From Gardnerella piotii (GTDB lineage Bacteria > Actinomycetota > Actinomycetes > Actinomycetales > Bifidobacteriaceae), in contig NZ_QJUV01000001.1 in the NCBI RefSeq assembly GCF_003397585.1, positions 1,342,825-1,406,824 on the forward strand: a stretch of 64,000 nucleotides of DNA, given 5' to 3'. Under the pieces are notes generated by a model that ran no database searches, had not been told where the DNA came from, and saw nothing but the letters and a program-made list of their open reading frames with translations. This document shows, piece by piece, positions 21,501 through 29,872 of this stretch. Both the position numbers and the translations under genes were made by a program. The stretch's first letter is position 1. Each line of letters begins with the position of its first letter.

Positions 21501-24500
21501 GCAAATCGTTCTGTTTCGTGAGCTAGATGCGTTCCGTCTTGCGCATTGTGAATTATGTGTATTGTCACTACTCGCCCAGAAGCTGATTCGGCATAATCTT
21601 CTGCCCAACCAGTGAGGTTTATGCGTGTTCCAACATATTTTTGCAGGTCGTCTGTAGATACATCTAACTCTATTAAATGGTCTAAATGAACCGCGTTAAG
21701 CAAGCCTTCGATTACTGGGTACCCGTTTACCATTACGGATCCCAAAGCAGAATAAATTGTTGGCCAAGCAGGACCAACTAGCGCGTCTGGAACAATTCTA
21801 GACGGCTGCAATCCGCCAGAAAGTCGCCCAGCTGTAGCAGATTCGTGATCGATTCCAAGATTTCTAGAAAGCGTGTACGAAGACTTTACTACGCCAAATG
21901 GCGCTTCTTGCGATTTGCTGCTTTCATCTACTTTAGGCATTTCGCTTAAAGCATCTCCCGTAATCGCAACGTTTCCAATGCCTGCTGTAGCTGCAAGCAT
22001 CTTATAAACGTGCTTTGGCAAGCGATCTCTATCTACTACTGGCACGCCCCCTGCGCGATTCGCATCTACAATAAGCGGAATCACAATGCTTCGCACAGCG
22101 TGATTCTTATTGCTATTATCAGCCTTACTTGAATCGTTAGCACTTGAATCGTTAGCACTTGAATCATTGCCGCTTAAATCATCCCAGAATGTGTCTAATT
22201 TAATATCTAAATCAAGCTTAATTACGCTATCTTCTTCACTAACAACGCTTATAACGTAGTTTTCGCTATTATTTTGCGTTTTATAAGCAGGATTAGAAGT
22301 TAGGTGACCAATCCAAGATATATTCGGGCATGCGCGCACGTATTCTTCAACATTTTTTGCGCACGCGATTTGACTAAACGCGCTTTGACTAAACGCGCTT
22401 TGCGCAAGAGAAACTCTAGAATCGACAGCAGCCGAACGTTTTATAACCGCATCTTCAAATCTTCCCAAAATATCTGCGATTGGCTCGTCCATTGTTGTTA
22501 TTCCAGCAACAGAAATCGGTCCTGGAATTACGCGAACAGCGTCTGCCGAGTAGCGCGAATCTTCCGACTGCCAAAGCTGATCTTGGCCCCACCAGCGAAG
22601 CAAATCATTGTCGATTACTGGCACAAACGGCATTGGCTTAGGGTATTCGCGCACCAAAGTTGGGAACCATGCGGCATCCATTGGAATAACGTTTGTTTGC
22701 GCTGCATCTGGGAACTTTTCAATAAGATTGTTCAAAGATTCTTGAGGATTTTCAAAAATGATTTTAGAAGAAGGCAAGCTTGACTCAAATTCGCCAGAAT
22801 CTTGCAACGCAAAACGCGCTTCGATTCTTTTAAGCAAATGAGCATATCGATCCGCATACGTGGAATCTGCCCACGGGTAGCATAAGTCGAGGAATCGCTG
22901 AGCAAATTGCTTGTATGTCATGCTTTCAACATTGCCAAAATATGGCTTTGCTGTTGTGTTAAGAGCAGCAATAACCTCGTCTTTACGTGACTCAAGCTCT
23001 TCTGGATGCTTCATTATATGCACAAGAAGCCTTCCACAGCGCGCAGACGCATTCTCAATCTCGTAAATATCTGCGTGCAAATGGCTTAATCCGCTTGTTA
23101 CTCCGCCAACAACCTTTCCAGACGGCACCCAGCGCTCGCCAATCGGAGCAAACGGATCGTCACTCGCACCAAGACCTTCCACGCATGCATCATTTGCTTC
23201 TGTGATTCCAGGAGTCTCCACCAACATGCGCTTAACTTGCGGACTTGTGTGCGCTTCCTTTGCTGTCATTACTGCCGTGCCAATCATCACAGCATCTACT
23301 GGCATATTTGGCAAGTCGTACTTATTGGACCATTCGCCACTAATGTAGTCGGCAGCGCGCGAAGGAGTGCCGATTCCGCCACCTGCTACAAGCACCAAAT
23401 TATTGCATTCGCGCACTTGAGCATAAGTGCTAATAAGCAAATCGTCTAGCGACTCCCAAGAGTGGTGGCCGCCTGCAGATCCGCCTTCTACTTGCGCAAT
23501 AATCGTTGCTGGCTTAACAGCTTTTGCAATGCGAATAACTTGACGAATCTGCTCTACTGTTCCTGGCTTAAAAGCAACATACGGGAATCCATCTTCTTGA
23601 AGAGTTTTAACAAGTTCCTTCGCTTCGTCTAACTCTGGGATTCCTGCAGATATAACAACGCCGTCGATTGGCGCTCCCGAAGCGCGCTTTTTTGGAACTA
23701 TACGCTTGGCGCCAAATTGCAAATTCCACAAATAGCGGTCCATAAACATGGCGTTGAATTCTACAGTTGCTCCCTCTTTTAGCTGCTTTTGGAGCATTTC
23801 AACATGCTTGTTAAACACTTCTTCTGTTACTTGGCCACCGCCTGCAAGCTCCGCCCAGTATCCCGCGTTTGCAGCAGCCGCAACGATTTGCGGGTCTACG
23901 GTTGTTGGAGTCATGCCTGCAAGAAGAACAGGAGCCTTGCCTGTTAGCTTGCTAAACTTTGTAACTACTTTGCGCCCTAATGGCGTTTCTACTACGCGTG
24001 GTGCAAAATCCGCCCAGCATCCCGTTCGCAGAGAATTTGCGGAAGAAGCATCCATTGTAGACGCATTAGCGCGATACGCCATTGTTCCAGCTTCTACAAT
24101 TCCAGCGCCACTTCCCTGAACTAGCACGCTTGTAAGCTTTCCAAGCACTTCTCCAGGGCCCATGTCGATTATACACAAATCTTTAGCAGATTCGCCCAGA
24201 TTTGCCAAAGTTTTTTTGATTTGACTTGCCCAATCCACTTGTTCTACTAAAACTTGATTTGCAAGACTTCTAGTAAGCTCGGCATTTAATCCAGCTTCTT
24301 TTGCCCATTTTTCAGCGTTATCTACCGCTTTGCTCATCATTGGCGAATGGAATGGCACTGTAACGTCTAAGTACTCTGCGATTGGCGCAAAAACAGATCC
24401 GCCGCGCATCTTCATATCTCGTAATTTTTTAGAATGAGCCGCTTCTTTTTGCGCTTCGCTTAAAACGGCCTCCATGTCTTGCGGATAGCCAGATAACACC

Positions 24501-25141
24501 ATGTGATTTCGCGAATTTTTAACTGCTATCGAAACTTCAGCACGCTTACGATCCACGCGCGAAATCAAAACTTCTGCCTGTTTTTGAGTTACACCTTTTA
24601 ACGAAAGCATTGGAGTTGCAGAGCCGTTTCCGCTTATTTCCAAAAGCCGCGCTTCGCGATCTGCAGCCGCTCCAATTATGTATGCAATCGCCAAAAGTTC
24701 CGCGATTTTGCCTTGCGCTGCCTGCCAAGAACCAGCCTCTAATCGCGCTTCTACCATTTTTGCAGCAATCACGCCTTGAGAATGACCAAGACTTGCGATT
24801 GGCTTGCAAACTTCAAAATTGTACCCAAGATTTGTAAAATCACTAACAGCTGCAAGCTGCGCCAAGGCGATTCCTGGAACGCTTATTTGCGCGTCTTGCG
24901 TGCGCTCGTTTGCAGATTCTAAAGCGTCGAATACGTTTATGTCTTTTCCTGCGTTTGCTAAAAGCTGCGCATATATGTTGTTTAGAAGTTTTTTGGCGCA
25001 ATTGTTATACTCGCGAAGCTGCGCGTTTAAGTCTTCATCTTTTTGCGCGTCTTTTAACGCTTGAACCCACGGCGTGGATTGCCCTGCAAAAACTAAAATA
25101 TGTGGATTTTGTGCAAGCTCATCAAATAAGTATTTTGTCAT
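15548..25141 (-). CDS. fas: Type I multifunctional fatty acid synthase
   Basis: All steps of fatty acid synthesis in one 3,197-residue chain, as in mycobacteria and bifidobacteria. Order seen: acyltransferase with GHSQG (Ser121); FMN enoyl reductase region (about 400-800, with GGSAGGHHSWE near 554); hot-dog dehydratase with DFNPIHTS near 1270; malonyl/palmitoyl transferase with GHSLGEY (Ser1479); carrier-protein region around 1870-1930; ketoreductase with VVTGVAPNSIAARVV near 2220; ketosynthase with SACATAA (Cys2839). AAAGGA precedes ATG 25141. A low-complexity Asn/Asp/Ser insert lies between the reductase and dehydratase regions. The carrier serine must be loaded by AcpS. The acc genes upstream supply malonyl-CoA. 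Confidence 0.97.
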   Translation of the reverse strand: MTKYLFDELAQNPHILVFAGQSTPWVQALKDAQKDEDLNAQLREYNNCAKKLLNNIYAQLLANAGKDINVFDALESANERTQDAQISVPGIALAQLAAVSDFTNLGYNFEVCKPIASLGHSQGVIAAKMVEARLEAGSWQAAQGKIAELLAIAYIIGAAADREARLLEISGNGSATPMLSLKGVTQKQAEVLISRVDRKRAEVSIAVKNSRNHMVLSGYPQDMEAVLSEAQKEAAHSKKLRDMKMRGGSVFAPIAEYLDVTVPFHSPMMSKAVDNAEKWAKEAGLNAELTRSLANQVLVEQVDWASQIKKTLANLGESAKDLCIIDMGPGEVLGKLTSVLVQGSGAGIVEAGTMAYRANASTMDASSANSLRTGCWADFAPRVVETPLGRKVVTKFSKLTGKAPVLLAGMTPTTVDPQIVAAAANAGYWAELAGGGQVTEEVFNKHVEMLQKQLKEGATVEFNAMFMDRYLWNLQFGAKRIVPKKRASGAPIDGVVISAGIPELDEAKELVKTLQEDGFPYVAFKPGTVEQIRQVIRIAKAVKPATIIAQVEGGSAGGHHSWESLDDLLISTYAQVRECNNLVLVAGGGIGTPSRAADYISGEWSNKYDLPNMPVDAVMIGTAVMTAKEAHTSPQVKRMLVETPGITEANDACVEGLGASDDPFAPIGERWVPSGKVVGGVTSGLSHLHADIYEIENASARCGRLLVHIMKHPEELESRKDEVIAALNTTAKPYFGNVESMTYKQFAQRFLDLCYPWADSTYADRYAHLLKRIEARFALQDSGEFESSLPSSKIIFENPQESLNNLIEKFPDAAQTNVIPMDAAWFPTLVREYPKPMPFVPVIDNDLLRWWGQDQLWQSEDSRYSADAVRVIPGPISVAGITTMDEPIADILGRFEDAVIKRSAAVDSRVSLAQSAFSQSAFSQIACAKNVEEYVRACPNISWIGHLTSNPAYKTQNNSENYVISVVSEEDSVIKLDLDIKLDTFWDDLSGNDSSANDSSANDSSKADNSNKNHAVRSIVIPLIVDANRAGGVPVVDRDRLPKHVYKMLAATAGIGNVAITGDALSEMPKVDESSKSQEAPFGVVKSSYTLSRNLGIDHESATAGRLSGGLQPSRIVPDALVGPAWPTIYSALGSVMVNGYPVIEGLLNAVHLDHLIELDVSTDDLQKYVGTRINLTGWAEDYAESASGRVVTIHIIHNAQDGTHLAHETERFAIRGRSYSAALPKPAAQYGDAADLHEYDVDATPRRMLRRVVLSAPKDMTAFARTSGDFNPIHTSYRGAAISGLKAPLVHGMWLSAAAQHVAQALDEKGARYELIGWTYNMYGMVQLNDKVEITVERVGKVRRAGLALEVTCRVNGQVVSKASALTGSPRAAFVYPGQGIQKQGMSLDERAKSPAVRETWQRADKLTREKLGFSILAVVRDNPKELTANGVTYRHPEGLLNLTQFTQVALATVAFAQTARLREAGCDIWPAYFAGHSLGEYNALSSFAQIIPLETVLELVFHRGSTMHHLIERDAQGRSNYRMGALRPNQFGVGDDGVNAYVEGISKQTGEFLQIVNYNLAGQQYAIAGTIKGLKALAEDSAKRAKEYGGKPPFILVPGIDVPFHSKLLRKGVPEFRDKLDSLLPKHIDYSVLVGRYIPNLVACPFELTREFAQKILDVVPSERIEAALQDDATWDSYAADEQKLGRLLLTELLSWQFASPVRWIETQALMFSSTSCGGLGVEEYVEVGLANAPTLANLGAKTLALPEFSSQRVAVYNVGRDESRVYKTDTDSLVPEVFEDDESASNDASVAGDSSQEAAQKSEASATASAASAQINANNNANNSVQNVPSDSVEDIAFKASDAIEMLIAYSAKIRADQIGAADTTDTLTNGVSSRRNQLLMDISSELGVPSVDGAAEAPMSALSKLVNSAAPRYKAFGAVLSDIVRQSLRSLFGAAGVKPAQVDKRITEVYKLGEGWRAHVLAALVLQTRSGASVRGGDLAQLSTQPAKNASAAQALIDSAINQVAKQHGITLAQPGSAGSGTAGGAVVDSAALDAFAQQVVGADGVLAATAKFVLAKLGVEAPQVKDEADENAAIVAAVEAELGADWPKQVEPRFDERKAILFDDRWASAREDLARIYYNSGYDSCANNSEDLKQVSEILNRYGSFVGLGIATAREAEWFAKKCKDNKFNGNNRNVLSSIFEQVAKDALKSTGDLPKSRNHEHYGDDSQIFSNCFEGDVAVVTGVAPNSIAARVVTGLLEGGATVISTSHSFKPSVKKWAKEAYRLHATASAKLWLVPANLSSYRDVDALVKWVGTVSKKVSGATTTILKPAYNPTLFFPFAAPPVSGTLADSGALFESQSRLMLWGVERAIAGFAQIGADTDVKHCMHVVLPGSPNRGIFGGDGAYGEVKSAFDAIVNRAHAEKVWSNRVTFAHPKIGWVRGTGLMGANDPLVEAVESRGLKTFTTSQMANLLLDLCTKDARELAAKAPLDVDLTGGLGSEPLDLNELKAQALQENSRKQANQNASNDSSIKSEIKSINKALPSPNIPTQAIVNLEDWKNVTAKPKDQIVIVSVGEIGPWGSGRTRFSAEQSIQDDGTVSLCAGAVLELAWSMGLLTWQDSPKPGWYDAEGTLVPEEDIAEKYRDEVVARSGIRPFETGMGGDYKDGADEEEAEIFLDHDVSFNVATEQIAREYVALDEEHTEISSDPESGEWIVTRKAGSMIRVPRRAAMTRTVGGQLPKGFDPLKWGIPASMVGSVDPIALWNIVSTVDAYICAGFTPSEILQAVHPSLVASTQGTGFGGMTSMRKLYLDRFLNHEIPTDVLQEALPNVVAAHVMQTYIGGYGNMIQPVSACATAAVSLEEGVDKIALGKADFVVTGAIDDIGVESVVGFGNMNATANSEEMYEKGINPRFFSRANDRRRGGFLEAQGGGTILITRGDIALKLGLPVAGVVGFIHSYADGIHTSIPAPGLGALAAGLGGRDSKLVHDLAALGVTPDDIAVVSKHDTSTNANDPNESELHNTLAHAIGRTSGNPLFVISQKSLTGHAKGGACVFQINGLTQLFRSGWVPINASLDCVDPKLARDDHMVWLRKRIHIGSVKAALATSLGFGHVSGFVALVHPGAFEAAVAASAGVDALNEWRAKANARLAAGHRLLQEGMMGHVQLFEPVENRRLLKDGTRMPDGSRYDGHEAEKAMLLNPDARLDASGYYC

Positions 25142-25202
25142 TTTATTTCCTTTGTTTGTGGGTTTACGTTTTAGTTTTAAGATTTGTGTTTTGTGTTTTG
25201 AT

Positions 25203-25331
25203 TTATTTGTGACTTTGATTATTTGTGACTTTGATTATTTGAACTTGTTGCTAGTCGCGTCCGCGGCTGCTTGCGACTTTTGCGCGGCTGCCAAATCATT
25301 CTCAAATCACCCTAAAATCACCCTAAAATCA
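25203..25331. repeat. Short tandem repeats in the fas-accD spacer
   Basis: Two exact copies of the 16-mer TTATTTGTGACTTTGA (25203-25234) plus a partial third, and, just after the accD stop, a tandem ACCCTAAAATC unit. The spacer is 187 bp long and holds no gene. I see no clear terminator in it, so accC-accD-fas could be one transcript. Confidence 0.7.
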
Positions 25332-26990
25332 CATTGGCTGGTTTCCATGATGCTTCCCCGTTCTCGAAACACGTTTTTTACTTCTTAAAATCTTCAAAGA
25401 ATTAGCAATAACATCTCTTGTTTGCTCCGGATCTATCATTGCGTCAATCTGGCCAGTTTCCAGCGAAAGATTCGCGTTTACAGTGGTATTTTCGTAATTC
25501 TCAACAAGCTTTTTTCTTAAAGCGTCAACATCTTGACCGCGCTCTTTTGCTTTTTGCAAATCCTTGCGATGAATAATGTTCACAGCTCCTTGAGCGCCCA
25601 AAACCGCTATCTGGCTGGTAGGCCAAGCGTAGTTAAAGTCTGCGCCCATAGACTTTGAGCCCATTACAATGTATGCTCCACCAAAAGCCTTGCGTAAAAT
25701 CACGGTAACAAGCGGAACTTGCGCGTTTGCGTACGCGTAAATCACTTTTGCGCCTCTGCGAATAATTCCAGCATGCTCCTGGTCCGATCCTGGCTTGTAT
25801 CCAGGAGTGTCTACAAGAGTTACAACAGGAAGATTAAACGCGTCGCACAATCGCACAAATCGCGCTACTTTTTCGGAAGAATTAACGTCTAAAATTCCCG
25901 CGTTTACCTTAGGCTGATTTGCCACTATTCCAACAGGATGTCCGTCTATGCACGCAAAACCAACAACCGCGGATGCAGCATAAAGCTCCTGAACTTGCAC
26001 AAATTCGCCATAATCTACGATTGCGCGAATAACGTCTAAAACGTCGTACGGCTGGCGATCATTGCTCGGAACAATAGTCGCAAGCTGCTTAGCAGTTTCT
26101 CTGTCTGCGCGAGTGGCAGCGTATGCGAATGTTGGCGGATTTTGATTGCAATTTTGCGGCAAATAAGCAAGGATTGTGCGCGCGTAGTCAATGGCGTCTG
26201 CCTCGTCTTCGCCCAAATAGTGAGCAACGCCCGAAGTGGAGTTATGCACATATCCACCGCCCAAATCGTCCATGCTAATCGATTCGCCTGTAGCTGCCTT
26301 AACAACATCTGGACCAGTTACAAACATGTTGGAATGCTCGCGAGTCATGATTATAAAATCCGTAAGAGCAGGGCAATAAACTGCGCCACCAGCACAAGGT
26401 CCTAAAATCAAGGAAATTTGCGGAATTAAACCGCTTGCTTCACAAGTTTTTTTGAAGATTCTGCCATATTGCGTAAGCGCGTTAACGCCTTCTTGAATGC
26501 GAGCGCCACCCGAGTCGATTAGCGCAACAACTGGAACTGCAAGCTGCAACGCCATGTCTAGAAGATGGCAAATTTTCTGGCCTTCAGCGCGTCCAAGCGT
26601 GCCGCCACGAACGGAAAAATCCTGCGCATACACGGCCACTTTTTTTCCGTACACTTCGCCAAAGCCAGTGATTACAGCGCATCCTGCAACATCGTTATTT
26701 ATGTCTCCGCCGTTAAAGCGGCCGATTTCTTCAAACGTACCCGTGTCAAAAAGCAAATCCAAACGCTCTCTGGCAGTGGATTTTCCTTTTGCATGCTGGC
26801 GTTCTAGCGCATTCTGCTCGGCGTTTCTAGCAAGGCGAGCCGCGTGTTCTACGGCTGCTTTTCCGCGCTGAGGCTGCGTATTTTGCGTAGTTTGAGTAGA
26901 CTGAGCAGACTGCGCATTTTTATTAACTTGCGTATCATCTCTATTAACATCTTTTGCAACTTGTGTAGCATCTTTAGTAAGCGCACTCAT
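25329..26990 (-). CDS. accD: Acyl-CoA carboxylase carboxyltransferase (beta) subunit
   Basis: Moves the carboxyl group from biotin to acetyl-CoA or propionyl-CoA, giving malonyl-CoA for Fas. The 553-residue protein has the single-chain carboxyltransferase build of PccB/AccD from actinobacteria. Its landmarks are GGTLGRAEGQK, IDSGGARIQEGV, LGPCAGGAVYCPALTDF, GYVHNSTSG and the second half with DTPGYKPGSDQE and KAFGGAYIVMGSK. Residues 1-50 are a Gln/Thr-rich extension. Its ATG overlaps the accC stop by four bases (ATGA), so the two are translationally coupled. Preference for acetyl- or propionyl-CoA cannot be told by eye. Confidence 0.94.
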   Translation of the reverse strand: MSALTKDATQVAKDVNRDDTQVNKNAQSAQSTQTTQNTQPQRGKAAVEHAARLARNAEQNALERQHAKGKSTARERLDLLFDTGTFEEIGRFNGGDINNDVAGCAVITGFGEVYGKKVAVYAQDFSVRGGTLGRAEGQKICHLLDMALQLAVPVVALIDSGGARIQEGVNALTQYGRIFKKTCEASGLIPQISLILGPCAGGAVYCPALTDFIIMTREHSNMFVTGPDVVKAATGESISMDDLGGGYVHNSTSGVAHYLGEDEADAIDYARTILAYLPQNCNQNPPTFAYAATRADRETAKQLATIVPSNDRQPYDVLDVIRAIVDYGEFVQVQELYAASAVVGFACIDGHPVGIVANQPKVNAGILDVNSSEKVARFVRLCDAFNLPVVTLVDTPGYKPGSDQEHAGIIRRGAKVIYAYANAQVPLVTVILRKAFGGAYIVMGSKSMGADFNYAWPTSQIAVLGAQGAVNIIHRKDLQKAKERGQDVDALRKKLVENYENTTVNANLSLETGQIDAMIDPEQTRDVIANSLKILRSKKRVSRTGKHHGNQPM

Positions 26991-28834
26991 TTTGCACTAC
27001 CGCCTTTAGTTACGTCAATTGTTACAAGCTTTTCGCCTGCTTCTACACCATCTCCAGGCCCTACAAAAATGCCAGTAACTACGCCAGCTGCAGGTGCGTA
27101 AACGTAGTTTTCCATTTTCATGGATTCAAGAACAGCAAGTAGGTCGCCTTTAGCTACGCTCTGACCTTCTGCAACGTTTACGCGCGTAATCACAGCTTGC
27201 ATTGGAGCAGAAATCACGCCAGGAGCGTCCTTTGGCATTTCCGACTTGTGAGTATCTCCTCTTAAGCCTCGCCCTCTAAGCGGCTGCGATGCGCGAACCG
27301 TGCTTCTAACTCGTGCAGAGCCAGTAAGATTGTCTACAATATCTTGCGGAATCGTAAGTTTTACGCGCTTATTATCTACTTCTATTACAAAAGACTCCAT
27401 TTTAGTTGGCTTATTTTGCGCGTCTTCACCATACTTATTGGAATCCAAAGAAGCAGGCTGTCCGCCATTTGCCGCTGCAGCAGTGCGGTTCAAATACTTG
27501 CGTTCAAGCCATTTTGTAGAAATATCAAAATCGTGATCTTGAGCCGTAAAATCAGGGTCGTTAAAAATTTGCTCAAAAAGCTTAGCAGGAGTAGGCACGC
27601 CCTCAATGCAAAGCTCCTTAAGCGCACGCCTTACGCGAGCAATTGCCGCATCGCGATTTTGCGCCGTAACAATAAGCTTGCCCATCATGGAGTCGAATTT
27701 TGGAGACACGCTATCTCCAACTTCTACGCCAGAATCCACACGAATTCCAGGACCAGATGGCCACTCTATTTTTGTTAGCGTGCCTGCGCTAGGCGTAAGA
27801 TTCGTTGCTGGGTCTTCCGAAGTGATTCTAAGCTCAAAACTATGCCCGCGCGAAGGGTGATTTTGCGTAAGCTCACCGCCGTCGGCAATCGTAAGCTGTT
27901 CGCGCACAAGATCTAGTCCGCTAACTTCCTCACTAACCGTGTGCTCCACTTGCAATCGTGGATTCACTTCCAAGAAGTAAACTTTGTGTTGAGATGTCAC
28001 CATATATTCGCACGTGCCCAAACCAACGTAGTCAACAGCTTCAAATAGGTTACGAGAATATCGGTGAAGCTGCGCGTTCTCGTCATCGGTAAGGAATGGC
28101 GCTGGTGCTTCCTCAACCAACTTTTGGTTTCGGCGCTGCACCGAGCAATCGCGCGTGGAATATATGGTGAAGTTTCCATGCGAATCGCGGCCAACCTGCG
28201 TTTCCACATGCCTAGCCTTGTCTATAAAACGCTCAATAAAGTACTCGTCAAGGTCGCCGCCTTGCAAAGCGTCGTGGTTCATGTAGAATCCGCGAAGCTC
28301 GTCATCGTTGTGCACAACGGTTATTCCGCGGCCGCCGCCGCCATCTGTGCGCTTCATCATAACTGGGTAGCCGTGTGTTTGCGCAAAAGTCAACAATTCT
28401 CTAATGTCTTTTACAGGCTCCGATATGCCTGGCACGGGCGGCACTTTAGCGCGAGTTGCAACGCGCCGCGCGGTTATTTTATCCCCCAAATCAATAAGCG
28501 CTTCTGGCTTCGGGCCAATCCACACAGCGCCAGCATAAATCACCTTTTGCGCAAAACTCGCTACTTCCGATAAAAATCCGTAACCAGGGTGTACAGCATC
28601 TGCGCCGCTTTTATGCAAAATGTCTATAATCGCGTCTTCGTTTAAATAAGTGTCTCTGTACGTGTCTCCAGAAAGCGCGTACGCTTCGCTTGCCATCTCA
28701 ACATACTGCGCTTGGCGGTCGGATGCCGCATAAATAGCTACAGTTTGTATTCCCATCTCTTGAGCAGTGCGAATCACTCTAAGCGCGATTTCGCCGCGAT
28801 TTGCCACAAGTATTTTTTTGATATTCGTAACCAT
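26987..28834 (-). CDS. accC: Acyl-CoA carboxylase alpha subunit (biotin carboxylase plus biotin carrier)
   Basis: ATP-dependent carboxylation of the covalently bound biotin. The 615-residue chain begins KKILVANRGEIALRVIRTA (biotin carboxylase N-domain). It has the ATP-grasp glycine loop KRTDGGGGRGI near residue 180 and the catalytic LEVNPRLQVEHTV segment. It ends in a biotinyl domain with ESMKMEN, where Lys573 is the biotin site. The fused carrier is the actinobacterial AccA arrangement. ATG 28834 has no good ribosome site, so the leader to the divergent bioY gene may be short or regulated. BirA, encoded nearby, should attach the biotin. Confidence 0.96.
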   Translation of the reverse strand: MVTNIKKILVANRGEIALRVIRTAQEMGIQTVAIYAASDRQAQYVEMASEAYALSGDTYRDTYLNEDAIIDILHKSGADAVHPGYGFLSEVASFAQKVIYAGAVWIGPKPEALIDLGDKITARRVATRAKVPPVPGISEPVKDIRELLTFAQTHGYPVMMKRTDGGGGRGITVVHNDDELRGFYMNHDALQGGDLDEYFIERFIDKARHVETQVGRDSHGNFTIYSTRDCSVQRRNQKLVEEAPAPFLTDDENAQLHRYSRNLFEAVDYVGLGTCEYMVTSQHKVYFLEVNPRLQVEHTVSEEVSGLDLVREQLTIADGGELTQNHPSRGHSFELRITSEDPATNLTPSAGTLTKIEWPSGPGIRVDSGVEVGDSVSPKFDSMMGKLIVTAQNRDAAIARVRRALKELCIEGVPTPAKLFEQIFNDPDFTAQDHDFDISTKWLERKYLNRTAAAANGGQPASLDSNKYGEDAQNKPTKMESFVIEVDNKRVKLTIPQDIVDNLTGSARVRSTVRASQPLRGRGLRGDTHKSEMPKDAPGVISAPMQAVITRVNVAEGQSVAKGDLLAVLESMKMENYVYAPAAGVVTGIFVGPGDGVEAGEKLVTIDVTKGGSAK

Positions 28835-28984
28835 ACGTTACAAGTTATAGGAAATTTGACTTATAGTATCCGTGAATTTGAACAAAACATTATGCGATTT
28901 TTTGTAAACTTCTCCAACGCGCGGCTGGTGATTTTTGTCTAATCTTTGATTCAGCAACGAAAAACAATACGAAAGAAGGATATC

Positions 28985-29650
28985 GTGGCTAATTTTGAAT
29001 CTAACTCTGGTGCAAACACTGGTGCAGGCTCTAGCGCAGTTGCATCTAAGGCTTTTGATGTTAATCGTTTGGCTGTTCCATTTGCTAAGGCGTTTTTGTT
29101 TACTGTTCTTATTAGCGCTGCCACTATGGCTGGCGCATTGCCAATTCCTGGAACTCCTGTTCCTGTAACTTTGCAAACTTTGGTTTTGGCTTTGGCAGGT
29201 CTTACTTTGACTTGGCGCCAAGCCGTTAGCTCTGTGCTTATGTACCTTGCGATTGGTGCTGCTGGAATGCCAGTGTTTGCAGGCGGAAAGAGCGGCGTTG
29301 TGGCTTTTGCAGGTCCTAGCGTTGGATTCCTTGTTGGATTCGTGTTCGGTGTAGCTGCGATTGCGCTTGTAAAGTCTGCGCTCGAAGGCGTTGTTAATGC
29401 TGCTATGCCAGAGGATTCTGTTGCTAAGAAATTTGCACGATTTGGCGCGTATTTTGCAGCATCCGTTGTTGGTTCTCTTGTGATTTACGCATTTGGATTT
29501 GTAGGCCAATCGCTTATGATGCACTTGCCTGTTTGGGCAATCGCCGTGGCTTCTACTGGCTTTATTGTGGGCGATATTATTAAAGCTGCAATCGCTAGCG
29601 CCGCTTACGCAGGATTGTATGGCGCGTTTAAGCACAACACCAATGCATGA
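28985..29650 (+). CDS. bioY: BioY-type biotin transporter (S component)
   Basis: Membrane protein that captures biotin. The 221-residue protein has about six hydrophobic segments and the BioY landmarks GTPVPVTLQTL and FAGPSVGFLVGFV. I chose GTG 28985 (VANFESNSG) because AGAAGGA is four bases upstream; the longer frame from 28946 has no such site. No AT module genes (ECF ATPases) are adjacent, so it acts alone or with a shared ECF module encoded elsewhere. No biotin synthesis genes are seen here, consistent with biotin scavenging. It diverges from accC and converges on birA, forming a biotin island. Confidence 0.94.
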   Translation: MANFESNSGANTGAGSSAVASKAFDVNRLAVPFAKAFLFTVLISAATMAGALPIPGTPVPVTLQTLVLALAGLTLTWRQAVSSVLMYLAIGAAGMPVFAGGKSGVVAFAGPSVGFLVGFVFGVAAIALVKSALEGVVNAAMPEDSVAKKFARFGAYFAASVVGSLVIYAFGFVGQSLMMHLPVWAIAVASTGFIVGDIIKAAIASAAYAGLYGAFKHNTNA

Positions 29651-29683
29651 TTAATCGCAAGCGCAACGCGCTAACTATTCTAA

Positions 29684-29714
29684 GGCCGCAGTGACGAGAC
29701 TGCGGTCTTTTTTG
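29684..29714 (+). terminator. Rho-independent terminator after bioY
   Basis: GGCCGCAGT and ACTGCGGTC form a nine-base stem (one G-U) with a six-base loop, then a run of seven Ts. Confidence 0.9.
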
Positions 29715-29762
29715 TATCAAAATCAATATCACTTTGCCGCGCGACGACCTGCCTTTCCGCTT

Positions 29763-29855
29763 TTTGTACCAAATTTGACCCGAAAATGGTACAAACTCGG
29801 GAAAAAACTTCCGCACTTTGTACCACATTTGACCTAAATCACGTACAAAATGCGG
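29763..29855. repeat. Two GTACC/GGTAC-family inverted repeats between bioY and birA
   Basis: Unit one pairs TTTGTACC (29763-29770) with GGTACAAA (29788-29795). Unit two pairs CCGCACTTTGTAC (29811-29823) with GTACAAAATGCGG (29843-29855). Both hold a TTTGACC-like core between the arms. A GACGACCTGCCTTTCCGC tail of the structured repeat precedes them, as it does at 37065-37080. Confidence 0.75.
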
Positions 29856-29872
29856 AAATATCGTTCGCGCGG

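Noticed and set aside
28838..29635. 265-residue open frame on the minus strand opposite bioY
   Set aside because: Its composition is Ser/Cys/Asn/His heavy, as expected for the shadow of a membrane protein gene, and it overlaps the bioY frame almost entirely.
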